A DNA stretch of 64,000 bases from Saprospiraceae bacterium (GTDB lineage Bacteria; Bacteroidota; Bacteroidia; Chitinophagales; Saprospiraceae), in the NCBI GenBank assembly GCA_020631235.1, contig JAHDHQ010000002.1, forward strand, positions 144,336 to 208,335. Direction: 5' to 3'. A program made the position numbers and the translations under genes. This document shows, in pieces, positions 30,046 to 39,123 of the stretch. The notes below the pieces were generated by a model. The model saw nothing but the letters and a program-made list of their open reading frames with translations, searched no databases and was not told where the DNA came from. The stretch's first letter is position 1. The number at the start of each line of letters is the position of its first letter.

Positions 30046-30729
30046 CTATTTACTCAACCATCCAACAATGTGATTATCATGTATTCTCCATGTTGAACCA
30101 TCGTGGCTCAATTTATATTCTCCCCTGCTACTGTGATTTGGGCCAGGATTTTGTTGGACGATTTCCACAAAGTCTTGTCCAACTTTTGAAATGATAGCTA
30201 CGTGCCCATATTGATTAAAAGATGCAGCTCCAAAAACAATGATAGCTCCAGAGGAAGGTTTTGATGAGCTTCCATTCCTAAACTGCCTTAAACCTCTGCT
30301 CGCATTAAAAGCCCCATCCGATAAACTATGATCAAAAAACTCTTTAGCATGTCCGTAAGCATTGGGCATTTTATGTTTATAGAATTCATAATAGAATCGC
30401 TTCACAAATTCTACACATTGATATTTTAGTCCAATGTTGTAACCATCCGTTGTGGTATTCCTTCCAAAAACATTACTAGTCTTGCCATTATAAAATACAT
30501 CTACACCTCTATAAGAATCTATAATTTTAGGAGTATGCTTAATATTCTTTCTTTGCTCAGATGTTCTTTTCCCGCTTTCTAGTTGAGTATTTGGGGTTTC
30601 TGCCCCCTTAAAAGAAGGTAAGTTGAATTCAGGAAAAGTGACATTGAAAACTCCTGGAAAAATAAAGTATACTAAAGAGATGAAAAAAAGAAAAGTGATT
30701 ATACCGGCAATTATTTTAGAACTACTCAT
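30046..30729 (-). CDS. CHAP-domain protein (probable cell-wall amidase/endopeptidase), membrane-anchored
   Basis: A 227-residue protein with an N-terminal membrane helix (about residues 8-28) and a short linker, then a CHAP (NlpC/P60-like) domain: the catalytic Cys in YQCVEFVKRFYYE (about residue 104), the GAIIVFG motif, the catalytic His in YGHVAIISKV (about residue 182) and the following VEIVQQNPG with the polar third residue. CHAP domains cleave peptidoglycan cross-bridges or amide bonds of glutathionylspermidine. With a periplasm-facing anchor, a murein role is likely. It is monocistronic, with no secretion or phage genes nearby. Confidence 0.84.
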   Translation of the reverse strand: MSSSKIIAGIITFLFFISLVYFIFPGVFNVTFPEFNLPSFKGAETPNTQLESGKRTSEQRKNIKHTPKIIDSYRGVDVFYNGKTSNVFGRNTTTDGYNIGLKYQCVEFVKRFYYEFYKHKMPNAYGHAKEFFDHSLSDGAFNASRGLRQFRNGSSSKPSSGAIIVFGAASFNQYGHVAIISKVGQDFVEIVQQNPGPNHSSRGEYKLSHDGSTWRIHDNHIVGWLSK

Positions 30730-30885
30730 CTTATTTTAAACCTAATAGTTAGCAACACAAGGATACAACTATTACAGCTTTTTACAAACCCATTTAAAAT
30801 AATGACACCGAGATAGTATTAAATTTTCATTAATATCCATATGGCTGTATATAATTAGTCATAAAGTACGTTTCCTTTTATATTT

Positions 30886-30893
30886 TACCTTTG
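30886..30893 (+). promoter_or_regulatory. Predicted -7 promoter box for the beta-barrel gene
   Basis: TACCTTTG matches the Bacteroidota -7 consensus TAnnTTTG and lies 30 bases before the ATG at 30923. No clear TTTG is found at -33. Confidence 0.4.
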
Positions 30894-30922
30894 CATTTAT
30901 TTTTTAAATAAAACAACGACAC

Positions 30923-31618
30923 ATGAAAAAACTATTGGTTTTAGCAATTTTATTTGGTTTTCTAGGTTCTATGGAAGCCCAAGAAAATAGAGTTAAACTT
31001 GGCTTATTTGGCCTTACATACAAGAATGTAAATCTTAAATATGAACGAATCTTAGGAGCACGAACTTCAGTGGGAGCAACTATAGGTTTCAGACCTAAAG
31101 GAAGCTTAAATAGAGCAAGCAGTGCAGACATACAAGAAGTAACCATCGATTTAAAACATAAAGTGTTTACAGTCTTACCTGAATTTAGATATTACTTCAG
31201 CTCCAAAGAAAATCATCGAGGACTTTATACAGGTGTTAATTTAGATTATCTAAACATAGGATTTGAAGGAGAGACTATGGATGATGGTTATAATTATGAT
31301 GGATCCATAAATCTTAATTCTTTTGGAGCCGGCATAAATCTTGGTGCTCAATGGTTGATTGCTGACCGGTTTTGCATAGACTGGCATATTTTCGGAATTG
31401 GATTTGGAAGAGCTAAATTAGATTTAAATTATGCCACGGATGACCCTGCTTTTTCAGCAAGTGAGGCGATCGCTGAGATAAATGAAGTTATAGGTGATGT
31501 CCCGGGTGTTGATGAAATTACTGACTATTTATCAGATAATACCAGCTTATCGGCTTCTACTCCTGGTTTTTTCATTCCAAGATTTAGAACAGGTTTGAGT
31601 ATAGGTTATGCCTTCTAG
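30923..31618 (+). CDS. Outer-membrane beta-barrel protein, uncharacterised
   Basis: A 231-residue protein with a signal peptide ending at about residue 19 (GSMEAQEN). It has amphipathic strands (KLGLFGLTYKNVNLKYERIL, RYYFSSKENHRGLYTGVNLD, GAGINLGAQWLIADRF) and a terminal aromatic strand (FRTGLSIGYAF). The pattern resembles DUF3575-like and related small Bacteroidota barrels. It lies alone between its own promoter box and a strong bidirectional hairpin at 31637. Function unknown. Confidence 0.72.
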   Translation: MKKLLVLAILFGFLGSMEAQENRVKLGLFGLTYKNVNLKYERILGARTSVGATIGFRPKGSLNRASSADIQEVTIDLKHKVFTVLPEFRYYFSSKENHRGLYTGVNLDYLNIGFEGETMDDGYNYDGSINLNSFGAGINLGAQWLIADRFCIDWHIFGIGFGRAKLDLNYATDDPAFSASEAIAEINEVIGDVPGVDEITDYLSDNTSLSASTPGFFIPRFRTGLSIGYAF

Positions 31619-31636
31619 ATATAGATAAATATTAAT

Positions 31637-31675
31637 AAAAAAAGCCTATAAGTCTCGCATTTATAGGCTTTTTTT
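31637..31675. terminator. Strong bidirectional terminator
   Basis: A 15-bp A/T-flanked stem (AAAAAAAGCCTATAA at 31637-31651 with TTATAGGCTTTTTTT at 31661-31675) serves the barrel gene on the plus strand and the TRAP operon ending at 31711 on the minus strand. Confidence 0.9.
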
Positions 31676-31710
31676 ATGTTTCATATACAATTGTTATTCA
31701 AACACTTGTG

Positions 31711-32817
31711 TTACATTAAATCATTATAGAATACTTTTTCTGTCAATGCTGACCAAGGATCAATCGACTTCTTAAACTGCATAAAATGTTCATACACTTT
31801 CTTTGATTGCTTATTTTGACTGACTATTTCTTGGATAGTTTCTTTGGTATAAACTCTCAACGCGTCTAACACAGGTTTTGGAAATCTTAGAACTTCTACC
31901 TCCTTTTCGTTTTTTATTTTTTGGAGATATACCCCATTCTTAGCATCAAATTCTGCTAAGACCCAAGCTTGAGCACGCATTGTTGCTGTTTCTATTATTG
32001 TTTGCAAATCTTTGGGCAATTTTTCGAACATCGTTTTATTAGCAAAGAATTCTAATTGGGATCCGGTTTCATGCCATCCAGGTGTATAATAATACTTCGC
32101 TATTTTATGGAAACCCATTTTATAATCATGATAAGGTCCTATCCATTCAGTCGCATCTATGACACCACGTTCAAGGCTCGTATATATCTCTCCACCAGCC
32201 ACTAAAACTGCAGCGCCACCTGCTTTGGTAAGGACTTTCCCTCCCATCCCTGGTATTCTCATTTTTAGTCCTTGCAGGTCTTCCACTCTATCTATACGTT
32301 TATTAAACCATCCTCCCATCTGGACACCTGTATTTCCTCCTGCGAATGGTATCAAGTCAAAAGGAGCATATACTTCTTGCCATAATTCCATCCCTCCCCC
32401 ACTGATCAACCAAGCGGCCACTTGTTGTGCATTCATTCCAAACGGAATGCTTGTAAAAAATTGAGCTGATGGAGTTTTACCTACCCAATAATAGGAAGCT
32501 CCACAACCCATTTCAGCTGCACCAATCGAAACCGCGTCAAAAGATTCTAAGGCAGGCACCAATTCACCTCCACCATACACTTCAATTTTCATTCTACCTC
32601 CAGACATCTCCTCTACCCATTGCGAGAGATAGTTCGCTATTTCTCCAACAACAGGAAAGTTAGGTGGCCAGGTAGTGACCATTTTCCATTTGTATTTTTT
32701 GTTACTTATAATGTTAGGCGCTTCGGCTTTTGATGGATTATTTTGGCAAGCATTAACTAGTACGGCCGAACTTAATGCAGCTATGGATCCTTTCTTCAAA
32801 AATTCTTTTCGCTTCAT
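31711..32817 (-). CDS. TRAP transporter substrate-binding protein (DctP family, TakP-like)
   Basis: A 368-residue extracytoplasmic solute receptor. The N-terminus combines a basic start and hydrophobic stretch with a Cys near residue 24 (VLVNACQN), so it is likely a lipoprotein. The domain is classic DctP: KWKMVTTWPPNFPV, the LQGLKMRIPGMGGKV segment with the conserved Arg that binds the carboxylate, and LERGVIDATEWIGPYHDYKMG. The last motif, with GWHETGSQLEFF, resembles TakP-type receptors for 2-oxo acids, so a monocarboxylate or keto acid is the best substrate guess. It is last in the Q-M-P operon, two bases after the DctM gene. Confidence 0.9.
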   Translation of the reverse strand: MKRKEFLKKGSIAALSSAVLVNACQNNPSKAEAPNIISNKKYKWKMVTTWPPNFPVVGEIANYLSQWVEEMSGGRMKIEVYGGGELVPALESFDAVSIGAAEMGCGASYYWVGKTPSAQFFTSIPFGMNAQQVAAWLISGGGMELWQEVYAPFDLIPFAGGNTGVQMGGWFNKRIDRVEDLQGLKMRIPGMGGKVLTKAGGAAVLVAGGEIYTSLERGVIDATEWIGPYHDYKMGFHKIAKYYYTPGWHETGSQLEFFANKTMFEKLPKDLQTIIETATMRAQAWVLAEFDAKNGVYLQKIKNEKEVEVLRFPKPVLDALRVYTKETIQEIVSQNKQSKKVYEHFMQFKKSIDPWSALTEKVFYNDLM

Positions 32818-32819
32818 AA

Positions 32820-34163
32820 TTAATCTAATAAGTGTACAAGTGATGGAAATGCAATGATTAATAACAGAAATAGAACTTGGATGATGATAAATGGAATAAT
32901 CCCCTTATAAATATGATGAGTAGAAACCTCTGGAGGTGCCACCCCTTTTAGATAAAATAAAGAAAACCCGAAAGGTGGTGTAAGAAAAGAAGTTTGCAAA
33001 TTAAGCGCAATCAAAATACCAACCCAAATCAAATCCATTTCAAAAGCAACAAAAATCGGTGTGACAACTGGAACGAGAATGAAGATAATTTCAATAAAAT
33101 CAATAAAGAAACCTGCTACAAAAATCACCAACATCACGATAACCAAAAACCAAAATGAAGAAAGCTCTGCTTGGGTAATTAGTTGAATCAAATAATCGTC
33201 GCCATGCAAGCTTTTAAAAATGAGGGTAAACGTAGTTGCTCCCAATAGGATCATAAATACCATACTACTCAAATGGGTAGTTTGTTGCATTACTTCCCGC
33301 AGAATCTTCATAGAGAACTTACCTTGTAGGATGGTTAAAAGTATCGCACCAAATGCACCGACCGCAGCTGCTTCAGTGGGTGAAGCAAGACCAGTAAAAA
33401 TAGATCCAAGTACTGCTAAAATGAGTAACATTGGCAATAAAAAAGCTTTTATCACTTTCCATAAATACCCTTTCCCTCTCAATCTAGAAACCTCATCTTT
33501 GCTAAATGCTGGTGCTTTCTCTGGATAAAGATTTGAATACACCAAAACGTATATAATGTACATTAATACCAACAAACAACCTGGAATGAGAGCCGCAGAA
33601 AACATGGATCCTACATCTATATTTGTAGTACCAGCGGAACTGCTCATCGTATCAGCCAACAAAACTAAAACAATAGATGGTGGAATGATTTGTCCCAATG
33701 TTCCAGAGGATGCAATCGTACCTGTAGCTAATTCGGCCGAATAACCCTTTTTAAGCATTGTAGGTAAACTGATAAGTCCCATAGTAACTACTGTAGCTCC
33801 GACAATGCCAGTAGATGCAGCTAATAATGCACCCACTATAATCACAGACACCGCTAAGCCGCCCGGCAGATTCCCAAATAAACTGGCCATCGTTTCCAAT
33901 AAAGATTCTGCCAGTCCAGATTTTTCTAACATAATACCCATAAAGATGAATAATGGGACAGCAATCAACACGTAATTACTGATGACTCCCATGATCCGGA
34001 AAGGCAATAATCTAAGATCTGAAAAACTCAAATATTGAGGATAAAGCCATATCACAATAAAAGCAAATACAACGGAAAGACCTCCCAAAGTAAAAGCAAC
34101 AGGATATCCCCTCAGTATCAATAAGAAAATCAAAAAAAATAAGACCATCGCAAGCCAACCCAT
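32820..34163 (-). CDS. TRAP transporter large permease (DctM family)
   Basis: A 447-residue inner-membrane protein with about 12 helices. The ATG at 34163 (start MGWLAMVLFF) overlaps the stop of the DctQ gene by one base (TAATG) and is preferred over a frame extending to 34274 inside DctQ. Typical DctM motifs are GYPVAFTLGGLSV, GATVVTMGLISLP, TGTIASSGTLGQIIPPSI and SPTEAAAVGAFGA. It provides the Na+-coupled translocation path. Confidence 0.92.
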   Translation of the reverse strand: MGWLAMVLFFLIFLLILRGYPVAFTLGGLSVVFAFIVIWLYPQYLSFSDLRLLPFRIMGVISNYVLIAVPLFIFMGIMLEKSGLAESLLETMASLFGNLPGGLAVSVIIVGALLAASTGIVGATVVTMGLISLPTMLKKGYSAELATGTIASSGTLGQIIPPSIVLVLLADTMSSSAGTTNIDVGSMFSAALIPGCLLVLMYIIYVLVYSNLYPEKAPAFSKDEVSRLRGKGYLWKVIKAFLLPMLLILAVLGSIFTGLASPTEAAAVGAFGAILLTILQGKFSMKILREVMQQTTHLSSMVFMILLGATTFTLIFKSLHGDDYLIQLITQAELSSFWFLVIVMLVIFVAGFFIDFIEIIFILVPVVTPIFVAFEMDLIWVGILIALNLQTSFLTPPFGFSLFYLKGVAPPEVSTHHIYKGIIPFIIIQVLFLLLIIAFPSLVHLLD

Positions 34164-34675
34164 TAATGATCCTTTTTTGGTGATGAAAATAGGACAAAGA
34201 AACCATCGATGAGCAAGGCAATAGCTTGAAGCAATAACAAGCCAAAACCAATGAATATCAATGATTTTAAACAATACAAGGCAGGCAATCCTCCCGCTTG
34301 AGCGCTTGATTCATTTATTTTAAAGGAGAACTGAAAATAATTAAACCCAACAACTATCACCAATAAACACCATGGTATGAGTAAAAATATATGACCGAGT
34401 ACATTTACCTTCGTTTTCCTGCGCTTGGACCATTGATTATAAAATACATCTACCCTAACATGATTTTCGGTTTGAAAGGCAAAGCCAGATCCCAACAAAA
34501 AAATAATCGCAAAAAAATATTTTTCCAGTTCGATTACCCAAATATAGCTGGTGTTAAAAAAGTACCTAAAACACACATCTATGACGATAATGAGCACTAA
34601 CAATAAGGTAAACCAACTCGCTAGTTTGCCAAAAAAGATATTGATGGAATGAAAAAAATGAGCAATTGTTTTCAT
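34163..34675 (-). CDS. TRAP transporter small permease (DctQ family)
   Basis: A 170-residue protein with four hydrophobic helices (about 17-37, 48-66, 91-111, 134-156) and the RYFFNTSYIWVIELEKYFF motif typical of DctQ. It works with DctM in the membrane. It is the first gene of the operon; an inverted repeat (TATTCATT/AATGAATA, 34676-34696) adjoins its start codon and could affect translation or bind a regulator. Confidence 0.88.
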   Translation of the reverse strand: MKTIAHFFHSINIFFGKLASWFTLLLVLIIVIDVCFRYFFNTSYIWVIELEKYFFAIIFLLGSGFAFQTENHVRVDVFYNQWSKRRKTKVNVLGHIFLLIPWCLLVIVVGFNYFQFSFKINESSAQAGGLPALYCLKSLIFIGFGLLLLQAIALLIDGFFVLFSSPKKDH

Positions 34676-34696
34676 TATTCATTACTTAAATGAATA
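34676..34696. repeat. Inverted repeat immediately upstream of the TRAP operon start
   Basis: TATTCATT (34676-34683) and AATGAATA (34689-34696) are exact 8-base inverted arms with a 5-base spacer, touching the DctQ ATG on the minus strand. It may be an operator or an RNA hairpin over the translation start. Nothing beyond the symmetry supports either. Confidence 0.4.
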
Positions 34697-34832
34697 GGAA
34701 ATTACGATAATCTAGCGTTAAAAATAGGAGATCTGACAAATATCACAATTGATAATAAATCATATGTTTAAGTTATTGGAAACTAAGCTAATATAATAGG
34801 CTTAAAAGCTATAGTAAACAAAGAACATTTTC

Positions 34833-34840
34833 TACTTTTG
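34833..34840 (+). promoter_or_regulatory. Predicted -7 promoter box for the haloperoxidase-like gene
   Basis: TACTTTTG matches TAnnTTTG and lies 17 bases before the ATG at 34858, implying a very short leader. No clear -33 TTTG is present. Confidence 0.4.
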
Positions 34841-34857
34841 AGTAGAATTAAAAAATC

Positions 34858-37800
34858 ATGAGAATGAATAGTCTAAAAATTACGCTATTTTTCTTCCTTG
34901 CATTAAGTTTTCAAGCTAATCCTTTAGTCGGGCAAGATCATTCTATAGCTCACGATTGGAACGAAATACTGCTGGAATCAATAAGAAAAGATTTTGCCAG
35001 ACCTACTGTTCATGCAAGAAATTTATATCACAGCTCTGCTCTTTTGTATGACATATGGGCAGTCTACACTGGTAATAAAACCCATTTTCTTGGTCAAAAT
35101 TTCCATGGATATCAAGTGGATTTTAGCGGAATCCCGATTGGTTCAGATCCGGAAAGTGATATGGAAGAAGCGATGTGCTATGCCATGTACTCATTATTGA
35201 ATGCTCGTTTTTCTAATTCACCCGGATTCGAGGAAATGAGCCCAGTATATACAAGTAAAATGATGGATGAAGGCTATGATCCTTCCTTTTCTTCCATGGA
35301 TTATTTAAGCGGAAACCCAGCAGCTTTAGGAAATTATATCGCAAATGAAATGCGTCTTTTTGGTTACCAAGATGGCTCCAATGAGTTAAATAATTATGAA
35401 AACCAATATTATGAACCTTTGAATGAACCTATGGCTCCAGAAATTCCTGGTAATGACGACATGGATTTTTATAATAATTGGCAACCTTTAGCCTTTGAGA
35501 GTTTTGTCGATCAAAGTGGGAATCCATTCGGAGGTTTAGTTCCTGAATTTTTAAGTCCAGAATGGGGAAAAGTATCTCCGTTTGCATTGAGCGAAGATGA
35601 TTTAATCATTCATACAGATGATAACGGAAACCCGTATTATGTTTACCACCAACCTGAAACGCCACCACACATAAACACAACGGATGGCTTAGCTTTGGAA
35701 GACAACTATAAATGGGGATTTGCGCTAGTTGTTTTTTGGTCTTCACATCTAGCTTCAAACAATCCTGTAATGATGGATATTTCGCCTGCAAGCCTGGGAA
35801 ACATCGATGTGTCAGCATTGCCAACGAATTATGATGACATGCGTAATTTCTATGACACCTTTGAGGGTGGTGATCCAAGTGTAGGACATGACTTAAATCC
35901 ACACACAGGCCAGCCCTACCCTCCCAATATAGTACCTCGTGGAGATTATGCCAGAGTGCTCGCTGAATTTTGGGCAGATGGTCCGGATTCCGAAACCCCT
36001 CCAGGACATTGGTTTACATTATTAAATTACGTTAACGAACAGCCTGAGTTAGAAAAGAGATTTAATGGTCAAGGAGAGATTTTAAGTGATTTAGAATGGG
36101 ATGTAAAGTCCTACTTGATGCTTGGAGGAGCTATGCATGATGCTGCGATTTCAGCCTGGGGAATTAAAGGATATTTTGACTATGTAAGGCCTATCTCGGC
36201 TATACGATTGATGGCAGAACTTGGACAATCTACTGATCCAAATTTGCCAAACTACCATCCAGGTGGTTTTCCATTGGTTCCTGGTTTTTCAGAGCTAGTT
36301 GAAGATGGTGATCCCTTGGAAGGTATTTTCAACCAACATATTGGTAAAGTTAAGGTTAGAGCATGGAGAGGTCCTGATTATATAGATGATGAAGCTACAG
36401 ATGAGGCTGGAGTGGACTGGATATTAGCTGAAGAATGGTGGCCTTATCAGCGTCCTACGTTTGTGACCCCAAATTTTGCAGGCTTCATCAGCGGTCATTC
36501 TACATTTTCAAGAGCTGCGGCGGAGGTTTTAACGAGCTTAACAGGAGATCCTTTCTTTCCTGGTGGTGTAGGTAAATTTCTTGCTCCACAAAATGAATTT
36601 TTAGTTTTCGAAGAAGGACCTTCCATGGACATCGAACTACAGTGGGCAACCTATAGAGATGCTTCTGATCAAACAAGTTTAAGCCGTATTTGGGGAGGTA
36701 TCCATCCTCCTGCTGATGATATTCCTGGCCGATTAATAGGTATTCAGATCGCTGAGGATGTTTTTAGATATTCTACTGATTTGTTTTTCAATGACGCGGA
36801 CAATGATGGAGTCAATGCCTTTTTTGATTGCAATGACGAAGATCCAGAAATCTATCCAGGATTGAGCGAATTGTGTGATGACAAAGACAATGATTGCAAT
36901 GGTGAAATAGATGAGGATTTACCATTATTTGATTATTTTATTGATCAAGATGGCGATAATTTCGGTCAAGCTGGTCAAATGATTACTGTGTGCAATACTA
37001 GTGCTCCTTCAGGTTATGCTAATAACGGTGCCGATTGTGATGATACGGATATAAATATAAACCCGGCTGCAGCCGAAATTTGTGATGATCGTGATAACAA
37101 TTGTAATGGAATTGTAAATGATGGTTTAACACTTTATAGTTATTATTTAGACAATGATGAAGATGGGTTTGGGGACAGTGCTCAAGTCATCGATACTTGC
37201 ATAGTATCAGCCCCAGCAGGTTATGTTACTAATTCGACGGATTGTGACGATAATGATGCCTCAGTAAACCCTGCTGCACCTGAAGTTTGTGATGGCATTG
37301 ACAATAATTGCAATGGTTTAAACAATGATGGACTCAGTTATTTTACCTATTTCTCTGATAATGATGGAGATGGTTTCGGAAATGTATTAAGCACCTTAGA
37401 TACTTGCTTAACGACAGCACCCATTGGTTATGTAGCCAATGCAGATGATTGTAATGATAATGATGCTGCGATTCATCCTGATGCAGAAGAAAGTTGTGAT
37501 GATATCGATAATAATTGCAACGGTCTAATTAATGAAGGCTTAACAAGGTATATTTATTATTTGGATTTTGATCAAGATGGTTTCGGTACCGATTCCATAG
37601 AAATGGATACGTGCATTAGCTTTGCTCCTGAAGGTTTTGTGGACAATTTTGATGATTGTAATGATAATGATGCCTTGATTAATCCTGCTGGAGAAGACAT
37701 TGCCGACAATGGAATAGACGAAGATTGTTCCGGCATAGATTATTATGCAGAGACAAAACTATTTCCTAACCCAGTACAAGATGTAGTTAGTATACATCAT

Positions 37801-37992
37801 GAATATGAAGGTGAGCTAGATATCCGCATGTATGACTCCAAAGGAAGTCTTGTAAAGGCCGAAACGCACGAGCTTATTAATAATGCTACACAATTCGGTA
37901 TTCCTCCTGTTTCTGCAGGCATCTATATGCTAAGGATCAAGGAAGTTGGCGGCAATTTTTCTGAGGTGTTCAAATTAGTGAAAGCAAAATAG
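34858..37992 (+). CDS. Secreted vanadium-haloperoxidase/PAP2-like protein with MopE-type repeats and T9SS sorting domain
   Basis: A 1044-residue protein in three parts. After a signal peptide (to about residue 25, NPLVGQ) comes a vanadium-chloroperoxidase/PAP2 region with FISGHSTFSRAAAEVL (His547) and SRIWGGIHPPADDIPGR (Arg610, His616), matching the vanadate- or phosphate-binding SGH and R-x5-H motifs. Residues about 645-965 hold four to five MopE-like putative metal-binding repeats (D-C-D/N-D-N-D, I-N/H-P, E-x-C-D-x-x-D-N-N-C-N-G, D-x-D-G-F-G). Residues about 970-1044 are a type A T9SS C-terminal domain (LFPNPVQDVVSIHHE ... GIYMLRI). It should be exported by the Gld/Por system and held on the surface. 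Halide oxidation versus phosphatase activity is not decided by sequence. Confidence 0.88.
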   Translation: MRMNSLKITLFFFLALSFQANPLVGQDHSIAHDWNEILLESIRKDFARPTVHARNLYHSSALLYDIWAVYTGNKTHFLGQNFHGYQVDFSGIPIGSDPESDMEEAMCYAMYSLLNARFSNSPGFEEMSPVYTSKMMDEGYDPSFSSMDYLSGNPAALGNYIANEMRLFGYQDGSNELNNYENQYYEPLNEPMAPEIPGNDDMDFYNNWQPLAFESFVDQSGNPFGGLVPEFLSPEWGKVSPFALSEDDLIIHTDDNGNPYYVYHQPETPPHINTTDGLALEDNYKWGFALVVFWSSHLASNNPVMMDISPASLGNIDVSALPTNYDDMRNFYDTFEGGDPSVGHDLNPHTGQPYPPNIVPRGDYARVLAEFWADGPDSETPPGHWFTLLNYVNEQPELEKRFNGQGEILSDLEWDVKSYLMLGGAMHDAAISAWGIKGYFDYVRPISAIRLMAELGQSTDPNLPNYHPGGFPLVPGFSELVEDGDPLEGIFNQHIGKVKVRAWRGPDYIDDEATDEAGVDWILAEEWWPYQRPTFVTPNFAGFISGHSTFSRAAAEVLTSLTGDPFFPGGVGKFLAPQNEFLVFEEGPSMDIELQWATYRDASDQTSLSRIWGGIHPPADDIPGRLIGIQIAEDVFRYSTDLFFNDADNDGVNAFFDCNDEDPEIYPGLSELCDDKDNDCNGEIDEDLPLFDYFIDQDGDNFGQAGQMITVCNTSAPSGYANNGADCDDTDININPAAAEICDDRDNNCNGIVNDGLTLYSYYLDNDEDGFGDSAQVIDTCIVSAPAGYVTNSTDCDDNDASVNPAAPEVCDGIDNNCNGLNNDGLSYFTYFSDNDGDGFGNVLSTLDTCLTTAPIGYVANADDCNDNDAAIHPDAEESCDDIDNNCNGLINEGLTRYIYYLDFDQDGFGTDSIEMDTCISFAPEGFVDNFDDCNDNDALINPAGEDIADNGIDEDCSGIDYYAETKLFPNPVQDVVSIHHEYEGELDIRMYDSKGSLVKAETHELINNATQFGIPPVSAGIYMLRIKEVGGNFSEVFKLVKAK

Positions 37993-38050
37993 GGTAAACC
38001 CTATCTAAATATTAAGTGTAATCCATTAAACAAATTAATACTAAGGCACT

Positions 38051-38058
38051 TATTTTTG
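38051..38058 (+). promoter_or_regulatory. Predicted -7 promoter box for the OmpA lipoprotein gene
   Basis: TATTTTTG matches TAnnTTTG and lies 16 bases before the first ATG of the OmpA-family gene. Confidence 0.4.
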
Positions 38059-38073
38059 TGTTAAATATTTAAT

Positions 38074-39000
38074 ATGATGAAATATACCATTCAAATCTTG
38101 GCCTGTATTTTTTGCTTAAGCTCTTTATCGAGTTGTGTGAGTAAAAAGAAAATGTTTTCCCTCCAAACTGAACTTGATGTTGCTAATCAGCAGATAGGTG
38201 AATGTGGAGCTGATCTTAACAAATACATGAATCTACTTACAGAATGTAGACAGCAAAACGAGTTGCTCGAAAATCAAATTTCCAACTCTGAAGGAAACTT
38301 AGATGTGAGACAGGAACAAATTAAAGACCTAAAAGCACAGATTAGAGATCTTAAAAAAGCTAGAGACCAGCAAGCTGAGCAAGTGGGTGACTTAACTGTC
38401 TTAACACAATCAGCAAATGACAACATAAAGGAAACTTTAAACCAATTAGAAAGTAAAGACAAGTACATTCAATACATCCAGGCGGCAAAGTCCAAATCAG
38501 ATTCTATAAATCTAGCCCTAGCTGTCAATCTTAAAAATGAATTGGCCGATGGCATTGAGGATCAAGATGTAAATATCGAAGTGGATAAAACTGTTGTCTT
38601 TATCAACCTAAGTGATAAAATGTTATTCACAAGTGGAAGCACTAGCATTTCACCAAGAGCAGATGAAGTATTATCGAAAATTGCTAAAATTGTAGCCTCT
38701 AGACCTGATTTAGAAGTTATGGTAGAAGGATATACTGATAATCAACCTATCAACAAATCTTGCATTAAAGACAACTGGGATTTGAGCGTATTACGATCAA
38801 CAGCAGTGGTCAAGAAGTTACAAACTCAATACAACATTGATCCAAATAAATTAATTGCAGCCGGAAGAGGAGAATATAATGCATTAGCTGATAATTCGAC
38901 TATTGGCGGAAGAACGATTAACCGAAGAACAAGAATCATTTTGCTTCCAAAAATTGATCAGTTTTATGATTTATTAGATCCTAATAAGGTACCTAACTAA
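38074..39000 (+). CDS. OmpA-family peptidoglycan-binding lipoprotein with coiled coil
   Basis: A 308-residue protein starting MMKYTIQ, with a lipobox (LSSLSSC, Cys21). Residues about 30-140 are a long heptad-rich coiled coil (ELDVANQQIGE, EQIKDLKAQIRDLKKARDQQ). Residues about 170-295 form an OmpA C-terminal domain (MLFTSGSTSISPRADEVL, MVEGYTDNQPI, the Arg in LSVLRSTAVVKKL, IAAGRGEYNALADN) that binds diaminopimelate of murein. The extra Cys in INKSCIKDNWDLS is common in Bacteroidota homologues. It probably ties the outer membrane to the cell wall. Confidence 0.88.
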   Translation: MMKYTIQILACIFCLSSLSSCVSKKKMFSLQTELDVANQQIGECGADLNKYMNLLTECRQQNELLENQISNSEGNLDVRQEQIKDLKAQIRDLKKARDQQAEQVGDLTVLTQSANDNIKETLNQLESKDKYIQYIQAAKSKSDSINLALAVNLKNELADGIEDQDVNIEVDKTVVFINLSDKMLFTSGSTSISPRADEVLSKIAKIVASRPDLEVMVEGYTDNQPINKSCIKDNWDLSVLRSTAVVKKLQTQYNIDPNKLIAAGRGEYNALADNSTIGGRTINRRTRIILLPKIDQFYDLLDPNKVPN

Positions 39001-39023
39001 GAAGAAAAACGCTAATAAATATT

Positions 39024-39052
39024 AAGGGTGTCAGCAATGACGCCCTTTTTTA
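39024..39052 (+). terminator. Intrinsic terminator after the OmpA-family gene
   Basis: AAGGGTGTCA pairs with TGACGCCCTT (one G-T pair) across GCAA and is followed by TTTT. It covers the GTG that could open the next frame at 39028, so that upstream start is unlikely to be used. Confidence 0.8.
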
Positions 39053-39123
39053 TACCCTATTTTCTCCTTTTAATGTGGTTTAATTTAATTGATTATTTTA
39101 GCATAAATCAAAACATTAATATT

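Noticed and set aside
39028-39123. N-terminal extension of the DUF1761 gene from a GTG
   Set aside because: The GTG is inside the terminator hairpin of the preceding gene, and the family motif begins after the ATG at 39124.
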